A stretch of 64,000 bases of DNA from Anaerocolumna chitinilytica (GTDB lineage Bacteria; Bacillota; Clostridia; Lachnospirales; Lachnospiraceae). The notes beneath the pieces were generated by a model. That model worked only from the letters and a program-made list of their open reading frames with translations. It searched no databases and was not told where the DNA came from. A program made the position numbers and the translations under genes. The stretch covers positions 3,042,001 through 3,106,000 of the forward strand of contig NZ_AP023368.1 of NCBI RefSeq assembly GCF_014218355.1, given 5' to 3'. This document shows positions 53,403 through 62,890 of this stretch, in pieces (position 1 is the stretch's first letter; the number at the start of each line of letters is the position of its first letter).

Positions 53403-54185
53403 TCAGAACGCTTTTAAAAACTCGCTATCTTTCAGGATATTTGTTGCAGACATTCCTGTCACCATTTTATTTGTATATGCAAGATGAGACGGACTGTTAA
53501 AACCGGCATTGAGAGCAGCAGTCGTTATGCTTTCGCCATTTCCTATCAACTCATAGGCTTTTTGAAGTTTATGCAAAACAATATAACTCTTTAAAGGAAT
53601 ACCTGTTTCCTCTTTGAACAAATGCGCCAGCCGGCTTTCAGAGAGGTTAAGTTTCTCCGCAAAATACTTCAATTGATGATTCTCGTCTTCATGCACACAT
53701 TCATCTAATAGATCCAAAACTTTTACTACTCGTTCATCCATCTTTTCAATATAACAATTAGAAAATTGAACAAGAAGGCTTTGTACAAATGTTAGATAGG
53801 CATCCTTACTTTTTTGTATAAGAATATTTTGTAAATTCGATTGCATCGCTTTAGTTTCATCAGGAGAAAAAAGATAGTAGGGCTGGTTCATCAGCACCCC
53901 CATCATCCTGCGTCCAAGCTCCGTTGTCGGATCAATCAGCATAGTAAAGCAGGTATCTCCTGCATTATTAAAAGTATGAGGTGTATCGAGGTTTACTAAT
54001 ATAGACCTGCATATAATATGTTGTCTATTAACATCAATGCTAAAATCCTTCTGGCCGGTTAGAAATAATTGGAGCAGCCAATGCTTGTGATAATCTGCTG
54101 CAATATTATCAGAAACCGTCATGAAATTCTTCTCATTTATGATAATAGAGTTCATAGCTTTACATTCAATCCTTTCATGATACAC
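53403..54185 (-). CDS. AraC-family transcriptional regulator
   Basis: This 260-aa protein has an N-terminal cupin-like sensor (HKHWLLQLFLTGQKDFSID region) and C-terminal AraC helix-turn-helix units (KYFAEKLNLSESRLAHLFKE and ITTAALNAGFNSPSHLAYTN). The start is ambiguous between 54185 and 54155. It is 48 bases upstream of the transglutaminase-like gene, which it may control. It differs in sequence from the AraC protein at 8015. Confidence 0.8.
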   Translation of the reverse strand: MYHERIECKAMNSIIINEKNFMTVSDNIAADYHKHWLLQLFLTGQKDFSIDVNRQHIICRSILVNLDTPHTFNNAGDTCFTMLIDPTTELGRRMMGVLMNQPYYLFSPDETKAMQSNLQNILIQKSKDAYLTFVQSLLVQFSNCYIEKMDERVVKVLDLLDECVHEDENHQLKYFAEKLNLSESRLAHLFKEETGIPLKSYIVLHKLQKAYELIGNGESITTAALNAGFNSPSHLAYTNKMVTGMSATNILKDSEFLKAF

Positions 54186-54315
54186 TTCCTCAAACTCTTT
54201 CTTAATTGGATGTTATTACCATAACTTCATTCTACAAGACATTCAAATTATTATCAACCTTATTTCACGTTTATTTTTATTAAGATTTATTTACACTTTA
54301 AACTAATATAATATA

Positions 54316-54347
54316 AAAACGGCAATAGAATAGACTACTGCCGTTTC
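54316..54347. terminator. Hairpin between AraC and prenyltransferase-like genes
   Basis: AACGGCAATAG pairs with CTACTGCCGTT with one mismatch. It lies 54 bases after the stop of the prenyltransferase-like gene on the minus strand. Confidence 0.55.
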
Positions 54348-54400
54348 TGGTTTCAGTGCAAAATTAATACTCTTCTTCCTAAAGCTATATATTGATATTA

Positions 54401-55354
54401 TCACTGCAGGACACTTTCAAGTCTGCCAAAGCTTCTTAATAACTTAAGTTTCCCAATTGCTATATCTGCTTTCCACCAGTTCTCAGCTATTGCGAACTCT
54501 TTCGAATATATCTCATTATTTTCAAACCAGCTCCAGGTAATTCCCCAAACTCCATTCTCAGGCCGTTTCTCTATGATATAATCCAGTTCTTTTAATAGCA
54601 GTTCTTCATTGTCCTTGTAATATAAACTTTCGGGTGAGAGTATAAAACTGGAAGGTGTTTTTCCATATGACGACCACTTGGATACATCCTTCTCAATAGA
54701 ATCATAAACAAGTCTTCTAACTTTATCTGAAAGATACGTAAGGTCGAAACGATTCGATAAGGAAAGTTTTGGCAATGTATCCATTAACTCACAATACCCA
54801 CCCACTCCCATATCACCATATTTACCTGTTTCACTTAACTTGCCGATTAACTTATCGATTATAAAAGTAGCTTTTTCATATATATTAGAATTCTTATCTG
54901 CATATTTTAGGATAAAGCAAGCGATTCCTGCGGATACACCAACACTTTCATATTCATTGGCATCAGGGTCGTAGTTCCACCAAGGCGCATGAGGATAGTC
55001 ATTATTTGTTGGAATACTGAAGAACCATCCGCTTTCATTACTATGTAGTCCGCTTTCTAAGAATTTGAAGATACCTTGTATGATGGGATGCTCTATGTCC
55101 GAATAATCTATATTCTTTAATTTATCGATGGCATTCAGTGTTGTATAGGGTGATGAATTTGGATTCCAGCAATCCGGTTCCAGAGCATTTCCAAAACCTC
55201 CGTCTTCATTTTGATATTTTGACAAGGCTGCTAATACCTTCTCTTTACTACCATTTTCAAATTCATATTGCCATATGGCTAATTCCAAAGGACGGGCATT
55301 CCGGTACATCCATAATTGAATTTCTTCAAAGGACTTCTTGCTAAGTTCTTTCAT
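54401..55354 (-). CDS. Prenyltransferase/terpenoid-cyclase-fold protein
   Basis: This 317-aa protein has the alpha/alpha toroid repeat of squalene cyclase/prenyltransferase beta-like proteins, with the diagnostic KYQNEDGGFGNALEPD motif near residue 45 (QxDGGxG type) and further Trp-rich helices. The active-site acidic motifs of squalene cyclases are not evident, so it may be a non-enzymatic or uncharacterised member. The start at 55354 follows GGAGG. Function unknown. Confidence 0.7.
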   Translation of the reverse strand: MKELSKKSFEEIQLWMYRNARPLELAIWQYEFENGSKEKVLAALSKYQNEDGGFGNALEPDCWNPNSSPYTTLNAIDKLKNIDYSDIEHPIIQGIFKFLESGLHSNESGWFFSIPTNNDYPHAPWWNYDPDANEYESVGVSAGIACFILKYADKNSNIYEKATFIIDKLIGKLSETGKYGDMGVGGYCELMDTLPKLSLSNRFDLTYLSDKVRRLVYDSIEKDVSKWSSYGKTPSSFILSPESLYYKDNEELLLKELDYIIEKRPENGVWGITWSWFENNEIYSKEFAIAENWWKADIAIGKLKLLRSFGRLESVLQ

Positions 55355-55439
55355 ATCCTAACCTCCATTCACACTTTTACGATTAATAATACTAATATGA
55401 TGATTATTGTAATACCTACCTGAACTTATGTAATGCTTA

Positions 55440-56348
55440 TTAAATCCCCAGCATTTCTCTAACACCTTGTTCCCAATATTCTTCGGGAATATCCGGCCAT
55501 ACACACTCTCCGGTTGCCTGCCTGCAAAGTTCTGTCACTCTCGGTAAAATGTCTCCATGGGTTATATTTCCTCCCCGTAATATGCTTTCTGTTATGACGC
55601 ACCAATAAGGAGCATGTTCATAGAGTTTTACTTCCTGCATTTCATCGATAACCTTTTCAAAATCATAATCCAGGCTTATAAACTCTTCCTGCCACTGCTC
55701 CTGCTGCTCAGGTAAAACATCAGCACTCTTCTTAGCACCTCTTATGACGTCTTCATTATGAAGTATCAGAAACTGGGTCTTTCCTTCACTATATATCGGT
55801 ACTCCAACTGATCCGGGGTTTAGAACACGCTTGTCCTTATGTACAATCTTACCCTGAACATGGGAATGACCGCATAATATAATTGGTGTCTTCACACTTT
55901 CCATCACTTCAATTGTTCTGCTGTCATTCGGTGAAAGCTTTTCATTTACTTTAAAGGGTGAACCATGACAGATACAAAGTTTTGGCATCTTATCTATTAG
56001 GATTTCCTGGGTTGGGGCCAGTTTAGAGAAAAATTCTAGATCTCTATCCGTAAGGCAACTATAGGCATACACCAACGCTCCGCTGCCGGAATTTTGGTCC
56101 TTCCAGCCAATTTCACCCTCCGCCCGGTAATTTAACCAATACTCTTCTTTATTTCCTTTGATAAAGTAGCATTGATAATTTTCATTTAACTCATATAATC
56201 GCTGCATTGTCCTTTCCGGATATGCCAATTCTCCGATATAATCCCCAAGAAAGAAAAAGGTACCGATACCTCTTGAAAATGCCTCCTGCAGGCAACGTTC
56301 CAGTGCAATATAATTACCATGAATGTCAGAAAGAACTGCTATATCCAT
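55440..56348 (-). CDS. Calcineurin-like metallophosphoesterase with C-terminal extension
   Basis: This 302-aa protein has the metal-site blocks AVLSDIHGNYIALERCLQ, FFLGDYIGE, FIKGNKEEY, ICHGSPFK and ILCGHSHVQG, with the ending NPGSVGVP of the YfcE/UDP-diacylglucosamine-like group. About 100 extra residues at the C-terminus have no clear family. Such enzymes hydrolyse phosphoesters with Mn or Zn. The gene lies just downstream of MurA, separated by a hairpin. Confidence 0.8.
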   Translation of the reverse strand: MDIAVLSDIHGNYIALERCLQEAFSRGIGTFFFLGDYIGELAYPERTMQRLYELNENYQCYFIKGNKEEYWLNYRAEGEIGWKDQNSGSGALVYAYSCLTDRDLEFFSKLAPTQEILIDKMPKLCICHGSPFKVNEKLSPNDSRTIEVMESVKTPIILCGHSHVQGKIVHKDKRVLNPGSVGVPIYSEGKTQFLILHNEDVIRGAKKSADVLPEQQEQWQEEFISLDYDFEKVIDEMQEVKLYEHAPYWCVITESILRGGNITHGDILPRVTELCRQATGECVWPDIPEEYWEQGVREMLGI

Positions 56349-56375
56349 ATTAAAAGACCACCTTAATTCTCCTTT

Positions 56376-56436
56376 TAAAAAACTCTGTCTCTTTCCGGCT
56401 ATACTGTTATCCGACAGATTTAAGAAAGTGACAGAG
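56376..56436 (-). terminator. Terminator after murA
   Basis: CTCTGTC-CTTTC and GAAAG-GACAGAG arms pair around a loop, followed by TTTTTTAAAA on the minus strand, 40-100 bases beyond the murA stop. Confidence 0.6.
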
Positions 56437-56474
56437 CTTCTTTTAAGGTTATTTTAGTAAGCTAACTCTTATAA

Positions 56475-57794
56475 TCAATTATTCATTACATTTAATCTCG
56501 GTAATGCTATTTCTTCTGTTTCTTCCTCTATCACTGCAACATCAGCACCTAAATCCTTTAACTTCTGAAAGAAGTTATCATATCCTCGCAGGATATGCTC
56601 CAAGCCATAGATTCTGGACTCTCCCTTTGCTACCAGAGCTGCCATTACCAGAGACGCACACATTCTGATATCTGTTCCAGTCATGGTGGTGCCTGTCAGT
56701 TTCTGAACGCCGTTAAGTGTAACCTGGGAATGAACACTTTCATAAGTCATACCCATTCTGCGGATTTCAAATAGATGGTTGAATCGAACCGGAAAGACAG
56801 CATCCTTTATTGTGGATTTCCCATTACATCTTAGCGCATAGACTGTTGCAAAGGGCTGCAGGTCTGTAGGAAAACCAGGAAAAGGTAAAGCTTCCACGTC
56901 AATGGCCATAAGGTTGCTATCTGAAGCATCAATTGCGATATCACTATCGGTAACTTCTACTTTTACACCGGAATCTTCCAATATTGTAATAACCGACATA
57001 ACATGCTCAGGTATTACATTTCTTATTATCCCGGTACCTTTCGTTGCTGCAATCATAAATAAAAATGTTCCAACCTCCAGGCGGTCCGGTATAACTTCAT
57101 GTACCGTCCTGCTTAATTTCTTTGCCGCAGGTTTTATGTGAATCACAGGAGTACCTGCACCTGTAATCTTTGCTCCCATATTGTTCATTAAGATAGCCAT
57201 ATCCACGATTTCCGGTTCCATGGCTGCATTATAAATAACAGTTTCGCTCTCAGCTGCACTTGCTACCAGCATGGCATTTTCCGTTGCACCTACACTTGGA
57301 AACCTTAAAAATATCTTCTGTCCTTTATAAGGAAACTGAGTTGCTTCACATTTTACATATCCATCTTCAATTTCGGCCTGAATACCAAATTTACGAAATA
57401 CATATAAGTGGATGTCAATTGGTCGATTACCAATCTTATCTCCACCGGATACCGGTACTACGGCTTTCCCGAATTTGGCTAATAAAACACCTAAGAATAA
57501 ATTCGAAGCTCTGATTTTTGGAACATACAGCTTACTTAATTCTGAATACTCCATATTACCTGTAATGCTTACTGCATTATTCTCACAGTGCATTTTAACA
57601 CCTATTTCTTCTAATATCCCCTGCATTGCCTCGATATCTGATATATCAGTTATATGATTAAGTGTTCCTTCGCCTTCCCCCAGACACATTGCGGGTATTA
57701 AAGCTAGTATGGAATTCTTGGAACCATTTACCTTAACTTCTCCTCTTAATGCTTTGCCGCCCCTTACTTTTAAATAAGTTCTGTCGCTTACCAT
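56475..57794 (-). CDS. murA: UDP-GlcNAc 1-carboxyvinyltransferase, Cys-to-Asp form
   Basis: This enzyme of about 439 aa is of the EPSP/MurA fold and catalyses the first step of peptidoglycan synthesis (enolpyruvyl transfer from PEP to UDP-GlcNAc). NGSKNSILALIPA carries the binding Lys, and the loop RASNLFLGVLLAKFGKA is canonical. The catalytic-cysteine position (E. coli Cys115, in PGGCxIG) reads VSGGDKIGNRP, so Asp119 (codon GAT at 57440-57438) replaces it. Asp at this position is known to keep activity and to block fosfomycin. The start is placed at 57794 with GTGAGG upstream. Confidence 0.88.
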   Translation of the reverse strand: MVSDRTYLKVRGGKALRGEVKVNGSKNSILALIPAMCLGEGEGTLNHITDISDIEAMQGILEEIGVKMHCENNAVSITGNMEYSELSKLYVPKIRASNLFLGVLLAKFGKAVVPVSGGDKIGNRPIDIHLYVFRKFGIQAEIEDGYVKCEATQFPYKGQKIFLRFPSVGATENAMLVASAAESETVIYNAAMEPEIVDMAILMNNMGAKITGAGTPVIHIKPAAKKLSRTVHEVIPDRLEVGTFLFMIAATKGTGIIRNVIPEHVMSVITILEDSGVKVEVTDSDIAIDASDSNLMAIDVEALPFPGFPTDLQPFATVYALRCNGKSTIKDAVFPVRFNHLFEIRRMGMTYESVHSQVTLNGVQKLTGTTMTGTDIRMCASLVMAALVAKGESRIYGLEHILRGYDNFFQKLKDLGADVAVIEEETEEIALPRLNVMNN

Positions 57795-57930
57795 TTTATG
57801 TAACCTCACTTATTGGTCTTCACATTATTTTTTCATAAAATTAACATTATAAAAATAAATTTACTCTATCATATTACTATTCTTTGCCATAGAAATCAAT
57901 GAATATTTACAAGTTCCTTCCGACATAAAA

Positions 57931-57966
57931 TAAGGCGCTATGTTAGTTTTCCTAACATACAGCGCC
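57931..57966 (-). terminator. Terminator of the exopolysaccharide operon
   Basis: GGCGCT-ATGTTAG and CTAACATACAGCGCC form a long stem with a two-base bulge, followed by TTATTTT on the minus strand, just past the 2-epimerase gene. Confidence 0.7.
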
Positions 57967-58013
57967 ATTCTTTTGAACGTCACTATAACCAAATCGAAAA
58001 AAGGAAACATCTG

Positions 58014-59150
58014 TCAATCAATATCTTTTCTCCACACTGTTCGATTAATGATACCGGTATAACTTTGAATGATTCGCACCACCTTGCTGCTTACATTTTC
58101 CTCACAATAATCTGTGACCTCACTTATTTTTTCCTTTCTGTCCGCCATGGCCACCGCAAGCTCTACTGCCTGTAATACCTCCTTCGCCGATATGGAGCCC
58201 AGGATAAAAGCTCCCTTTTCAAGTGCCTCCGGCCTCTCTGTGGAAGTACGGATGCAAACAGCCGGAAAATGCTTAAAATAAGCTGCCTCCTCAGGCAGGG
58301 TTCCGCTGTCAGAGATGGTGCAAAAGGAGTGGTATTGCAGGTGATTATAATCTGAAAAGGAAAATGGTTTAAGGGAACGAACTTTGGGATGAAAATGGAA
58401 CTGCCTTTTTTCAATAAAGCCTGCCGAACGAGGATGGGTGGAATAGATAACCGGAATATTATAAGTCTCTGCCAAAGCATTAACAGCCTCCATAAGCTGA
58501 AAGAAATTCTTTTCATTGTCTATATTCTCTTCCCTATGAGCTGACAGTACAATGTACTCCTCCTCTAGGAGTCCCAGCTTTTTTAGGATTTGGGATTTTT
58601 CTATTCTTTCCTTATTCGCTGACAGTACTTCCGCCATAGGAGATCCGGTTACAAAGCATCTGTCTTTTGGGATACCCTCCCCATGAAGATATCTTCTGGC
58701 CTGCTCGCTATAGCATAGGTTAACATCCGATATATGATCCACAATCCGCCGGTTGATTTCTTCCGGCAAATTCTCATCAAAACAGCGATTCCCGGCTTCC
58801 ATATGAAAAACTGGTATTTTAAGCCGCTTGGCAGAAAGAGCGGACAAGGTAGAATTGGTATCTCCTAAGATCAAGAGTGCATCAGGTTTTTCCCGAAGCA
58901 TAAGTTCATAACTTTTAGCGATGATATTGCCAATGGTTTCGCCTGGATTATTTCCGACCACGTCCAGATATGCATCCGGTGCCCTTAGTGTTAAATCCTC
59001 AAAAAAAATCTGGTTTAACGCATAATCCCAATTCTGCCCTGTATGAACAAGGATATGGTCAAAATAGCTGTCGCATTTTTTGATTGTCTGAGAGAGTCTT
59101 ATGATCTCCGGTCTGGTTCCAAGTATCGTCATCAGCTTCAATCTACCCAT
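58014..59150 (-). CDS. UDP-sugar 2-epimerase (WecB/FnlC-type)
   Basis: This enzyme of about 378 aa is a non-hydrolysing UDP-sugar 2-epimerase: TILGTRPEIIRLS at the start, LGDTNSTLSALSAKR, FHMEAGNRCFDENLPEEINR and a terminal ISDSGTLPEEAAYF. The GNRCFDENLPEEINRRIVDH block is close to the WbjD/FnlC/CapG branch that acts in UDP-FucNAc synthesis, so the product could be UDP-L-FucNAc or a related sugar. The start is placed at 59150 (MGRLKL) with GGAGG upstream. It is the last gene of the polysaccharide cluster. Confidence 0.82.
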   Translation of the reverse strand: MGRLKLMTILGTRPEIIRLSQTIKKCDSYFDHILVHTGQNWDYALNQIFFEDLTLRAPDAYLDVVGNNPGETIGNIIAKSYELMLREKPDALLILGDTNSTLSALSAKRLKIPVFHMEAGNRCFDENLPEEINRRIVDHISDVNLCYSEQARRYLHGEGIPKDRCFVTGSPMAEVLSANKERIEKSQILKKLGLLEEEYIVLSAHREENIDNEKNFFQLMEAVNALAETYNIPVIYSTHPRSAGFIEKRQFHFHPKVRSLKPFSFSDYNHLQYHSFCTISDSGTLPEEAAYFKHFPAVCIRTSTERPEALEKGAFILGSISAKEVLQAVELAVAMADRKEKISEVTDYCEENVSSKVVRIIQSYTGIINRTVWRKDID

Positions 59151-59200
59151 TCTATCCTCCATTTTACATTAGAAATATAATTCGAGCATCCATTAATTAA

Positions 59201-60145
59201 CTAGTAAAATCTACGAATATTTTTTGAACTTAAAAATAGTAAGGGCAGGGAGTGGAAGAGACTTCTTCTAGCAAGCATCAACCTCTTCTTATCTTCCTCT
59301 TCACCTAATAGCTTCATGGAAGATTGCCCTCCCTTATGAATGACCGGTGAGGTGTTAACCGTAGCTGCTAAAAGTCCTGCTTTCTTAAGATACAGGGACA
59401 CGTTTAATTCTTCTCCATACAAGAAGGTCTTTGGGTACAATCCTCTAAAATTCTTAAAATATTCTTCTGTCAGCATAAATGCACAGCCTTGCATTCTAAA
59501 GGGATTCTCTGCAGATGTGTTATTTGCAGTTTCCTCCTTTATTTCCTCCTGGTGTTGCTGCCTTTTCTCTTTTTTTAAGTAGGCGCGAAGTTTAGTAAGC
59601 CCAGTTATACCTTTCTTAATCAAAAGATATAATATCTTTCCAGTTTTCAGCAGCAGCTTCCTTTTCAGCTTTTGGGGCAGGCTCTTGTATATAAGGTAAA
59701 GTAAAGTAAATATAATTGTCTTATAGGGACTTTTCATATTAATGGAAAGCGGCTGAGGGCTCCCCTCTGTGTCATACACCACAGGGGATAGACATCCAAT
59801 CCCCTCACTCGGTGCTGCCAGAAGTTCTTCAAAAAGAGTATCTTCAAACACAACATCACTATTGCAGACAAAACAGTTTTTTGCATTGAAATGGGTCCTT
59901 GCATAGCGTATTCCAGCATTATTTCCTCTGGCGAAACCCAGATTCTTCTTTAGCTTTTTTATTGTTAAATGAGGTGTATTCTTAAACTCTTGCTTCAGAA
60001 TCTCATAGGAACCATCACCGGAACCATTATCCACTATGATAATTTCATAGTCCTTACCTTTCTGCGCCAAGGCACATCTGGCACAGGCCATTGTTTCCTG
60101 ATAGTTCTTATAGTGAAGTATAATTATAGCCAATCTGGTACTCAT
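59201..60145 (-). CDS. GT2-family glycosyltransferase
   Basis: This 314-aa GT-A fold glycosyltransferase has IIILHYKNYQETMACARCAL, IIIVDNGSGDGSYEIL, RGNNAGIRYA and the DXD-type CNSDVVFEDT. The insert near 130-215 carries a basic, low-complexity stretch, as in rhamnosyltransferase-like members. It would add one sugar to the repeat unit at the cytoplasmic face. It lies between the flippase and the 2-epimerase in the polysaccharide operon. Confidence 0.82.
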   Translation of the reverse strand: MSTRLAIIILHYKNYQETMACARCALAQKGKDYEIIIVDNGSGDGSYEILKQEFKNTPHLTIKKLKKNLGFARGNNAGIRYARTHFNAKNCFVCNSDVVFEDTLFEELLAAPSEGIGCLSPVVYDTEGSPQPLSINMKSPYKTIIFTLLYLIYKSLPQKLKRKLLLKTGKILYLLIKKGITGLTKLRAYLKKEKRQQHQEEIKEETANNTSAENPFRMQGCAFMLTEEYFKNFRGLYPKTFLYGEELNVSLYLKKAGLLAATVNTSPVIHKGGQSSMKLLGEEEDKKRLMLARRSLFHSLPLLFLSSKNIRRFY

Positions 60146-60162
60146 AAGGCCTCCCTGTTTTC

Positions 60163-61698
60163 TTATTTTAATTTTACACTTTTGCGAAGGACGGAAAAGA
60201 AAAGGTTCTTTTCAAAGGAATTCAGCCCAAATCTCCACATCATGACCAGATAGATCCCGGCAATCAATGCACCTTTTAACAGAAAATAAATTGCTCCTTT
60301 AAAGGGTATAAATGCAATAATAATAGCTGCTGCCAAGGACAATATAAGGGGTATTCCCATCTTAAGAAAGCATTCCTTAAAAAATATTCCGATGTTAATG
60401 TGAAGTTTTTTATAATAGATATAGTTCATTGCTGTTGTACGAAAAAGGTAGGCAGTACATACCGAGATTGCTGCTCCGATTTCTTTATACTCTTTTGTTA
60501 AAAGAATTGACAGGAGCACATTTATAACAGCCATAATGGTATAGACATAAGACTGTAATTTAACCATACCCGTAGCAGTTATGGTTAATCCGGCAATATG
60601 CTGGGTAAGTTCAAAGATACTTGGGAATATAAGAAAAAGAATACAGATATAGGCATTTTGAAAACCGTTACCAAGCCAAAGTTCTATAAAGTCCCTTCCA
60701 ATTGCAAGAAAACCTATAAAAATCAATCCTATTAAAAAGAGTTGTATCCTTCCGACTTTAATCATCAGTTCCAGCAAATGTTTTTCGCTGTTTTCCTTCT
60801 CCCTGGTAAGAATTCTGGAAACCTTCGGAAGAAACAATCCATTTATAGCAAGAGCGAAGGTAAATACAATCCCCTCCACCGTAGCAGAAGCACCAAATAC
60901 AGAGATACTTATAGCACCGCAGTAAATTCCCAGAATACTGGGTATGATATTGTATATAAAGCGCTGTGCAATATTGACAACGGTAGACCATAAGGAGAAT
61001 TGGAACAATTCTTTTGTAACTTTCTTTTCCTTATAATGAAAATTAGCTTTAATCTTAGTTGTTCTTTTTACCAGGAAAAGTTTCAGCAGAATATTTAAGC
61101 CTCCGGTAACCGCATTTACCATAACCATGGCATAAAGGCCATAGCCCATCTCTAAAGCCCAAATAATAAAAGCCATATTGCAGAGTTTATAAAATAATTC
61201 ACAGGCTTTTTGCTGTACGAATTTTTCATGGGAGGTCAGGATACCATTTAGAGTACCGAAAGGAAATGCTAGAACACTATAAGCGGCGGATATAAGAAAG
61301 ATAATCTTTAACTTTTCAATTTGTTCCGGAGACAGCTCTTTATAAATACTGCCGATGTAAAAATAAACTATGACTAGAACTGCTGCAATAAAGATATCAA
61401 GGAAAAAAAAGAGTTTATATATGATACCAAGCAGGTTATTTGCTGCCTGTTTATCATCCCTGGAGTTATACAGAGAGAGAAAGCGGGTGACAGCGGCACC
61501 AAGCCCAAAATCCATCACCAATATACCAATCAGGGACACTGACAATGTATAGAGTCCGTAATTATCCTGTCCAAGGCTTCTAATCATCCAGGGTGTATAG
61601 ATTAAGCCAGCCAACAGATTAATAAATATTGTAATATATCCTAATACCGCACCTGCCTTTATCTGTCTGGCACTTTCATTTTCATTCATATCACCCAT
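60163..61698 (-). CDS. MOP-superfamily polysaccharide flippase (Wzx-like)
   Basis: This 511-aa membrane protein has about 12-14 transmembrane helices (for example AGAVLGYITIFINLLAGLIY near the start). It belongs to the polysaccharide biosynthesis/flippase group that moves lipid-linked repeat units across the membrane. It sits in a row with a glycosyltransferase on each side and an EpsG-like polymerase upstream, which fits a Wzx/Wzy pathway. Confidence 0.85.
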   Translation of the reverse strand: MGDMNENESARQIKAGAVLGYITIFINLLAGLIYTPWMIRSLGQDNYGLYTLSVSLIGILVMDFGLGAAVTRFLSLYNSRDDKQAANNLLGIIYKLFFFLDIFIAAVLVIVYFYIGSIYKELSPEQIEKLKIIFLISAAYSVLAFPFGTLNGILTSHEKFVQQKACELFYKLCNMAFIIWALEMGYGLYAMVMVNAVTGGLNILLKLFLVKRTTKIKANFHYKEKKVTKELFQFSLWSTVVNIAQRFIYNIIPSILGIYCGAISISVFGASATVEGIVFTFALAINGLFLPKVSRILTREKENSEKHLLELMIKVGRIQLFLIGLIFIGFLAIGRDFIELWLGNGFQNAYICILFLIFPSIFELTQHIAGLTITATGMVKLQSYVYTIMAVINVLLSILLTKEYKEIGAAISVCTAYLFRTTAMNYIYYKKLHINIGIFFKECFLKMGIPLILSLAAAIIIAFIPFKGAIYFLLKGALIAGIYLVMMWRFGLNSFEKNLFFSVLRKSVKLK

Positions 61699-61744
61699 TT
61701 GCCATCACTGCTCTCCTTCCCATAAGAATCCCCTTTGTGTATTG

Positions 61745-62746
61745 TTATTTTATTCGCAGCAAACGTAGTAAACTCTTCTTAAGACCTTTATAATCCTTGT
61801 ATTTCAAACGGCGCAATATACTTGCCCCTTTCCGGTAATACCGAATAAGAGGATGCCCCTTACCCATAACCCGGTCAATCCGTTCTTTAAATTCTTTGTC
61901 CTCAATTACATAAGGCGGATGCTTTATTGGAAATTCCAGTTCATAGGCTGGCATATTAAATATCCTTTGGACCCCTTTTGGGAGCATCCGAATATCCGAT
62001 ACGGAATGAGTGGCATTCGCTGTAACTCCTATATTTGTTATCATATTTTTAGCAGGTACAATATTAAGCCTGTGGTTTAAGTGCATACTACTGCCAAGAA
62101 TGGTCTCATAATATGCTTTTCCTGCATACTGATGTCTCCTTAGTGTGTTAATATACGAAGCACCTTCCATAAAGGAATCCAGATAATTTTTAAACTGTTT
62201 TAGATTAAAAGGATCTTTTAATATGCTGTATTTTTCATCCCAGGTTTCCACTACCCGCCTCCAGGATGCCCAGCCGCAGATAGACCCCGAGGTTGTAAAC
62301 AGATAATCATAGGGGGTATATTCACAGATTTTGGTATTGTTCATCCCACATATCATATTTATTCTTTCATCCTCCCGGTACTTCTTAAGAAGCTCTTTGC
62401 AAAAGGGAAAGAAGCTAAGTGAGGGAACATCATCATCTTCCAGTATTATCCCTTCTTCTTCCGTTTGAAACATCCATTTCTGAGCTATATACTCAGATGG
62501 GTCACAACCCACATTCTCACTTTGGAAAAAGGTATGTATCTCACAATTCCAGTCAATGTCAAAAGCGATTGCCCTGCACTTTATGATTCCTGCCATGTCC
62601 TCACTTCTGCCCTTTCTCGGTCCGTCTTGATACAGATAAAGTCTGGAAGGCTTTGCTTCTTTAATTACGGCAAATACCTGTTCAAATTGCTTCGGCCTTG
62701 CAAAAAATATCAATAGCACAGCAATATCTATCTTTGCTTCTTTCAT
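61745..62746 (-). CDS. Glycosyltransferase, GNT-I/HlpA-like family
   Basis: This 333-aa protein has the GT-A opening IAVLLIFFARPKQFEQVF and the DXD-type motif IILEDDDVPSLSFFPFCKEL. A block near CGWASWRRVVETWDEKY is typical of glycosyltransferases once annotated as hemolytic protein HlpA-like. It probably transfers a nucleotide-linked sugar in repeat-unit assembly. Upstream lies the EpsG-like polymerase; the 145-base gap holds a 10-bp hairpin. Confidence 0.75.
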   Translation of the reverse strand: MKEAKIDIAVLLIFFARPKQFEQVFAVIKEAKPSRLYLYQDGPRKGRSEDMAGIIKCRAIAFDIDWNCEIHTFFQSENVGCDPSEYIAQKWMFQTEEEGIILEDDDVPSLSFFPFCKELLKKYREDERINMICGMNNTKICEYTPYDYLFTTSGSICGWASWRRVVETWDEKYSILKDPFNLKQFKNYLDSFMEGASYINTLRRHQYAGKAYYETILGSSMHLNHRLNIVPAKNMITNIGVTANATHSVSDIRMLPKGVQRIFNMPAYELEFPIKHPPYVIEDKEFKERIDRVMGKGHPLIRYYRKGASILRRLKYKDYKGLKKSLLRLLRIK

Positions 62747-62798
62747 AGCTCCATCCTTTCCGCGCTGATGAAGCGCGAACTATGTTGATACTAAATTC

Positions 62799-62834
62799 TC
62801 ACAAGACTTCCGGCAATCAACGGCAGTCTTGTGA
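62799..62834 (-). terminator. Hairpin between EpsG-like and glycosyltransferase genes
   Basis: TCACAAGACT and AGTCTTGTGA form a perfect 10-bp stem, with GCCG/CGGC pairing inside. No long T run follows, so it may be a processing or attenuation hairpin rather than a terminator. Confidence 0.45.
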
Positions 62835-62890
62835 TGTGCATAAAGTGCGTCCACTAGTGAGCCACAACTGCAGCTTAGCAGTATGCATAA

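Noticed and set aside
35377..56348. Tyrosine recombinase followed by an array of small genes as an integron
   Set aside because: The genes converge on the 3' end of the recombinase instead of starting beside its 5' end, the recombinase lacks an evident IntI-specific insert, and no repeated attC-like sites were noticed between genes.
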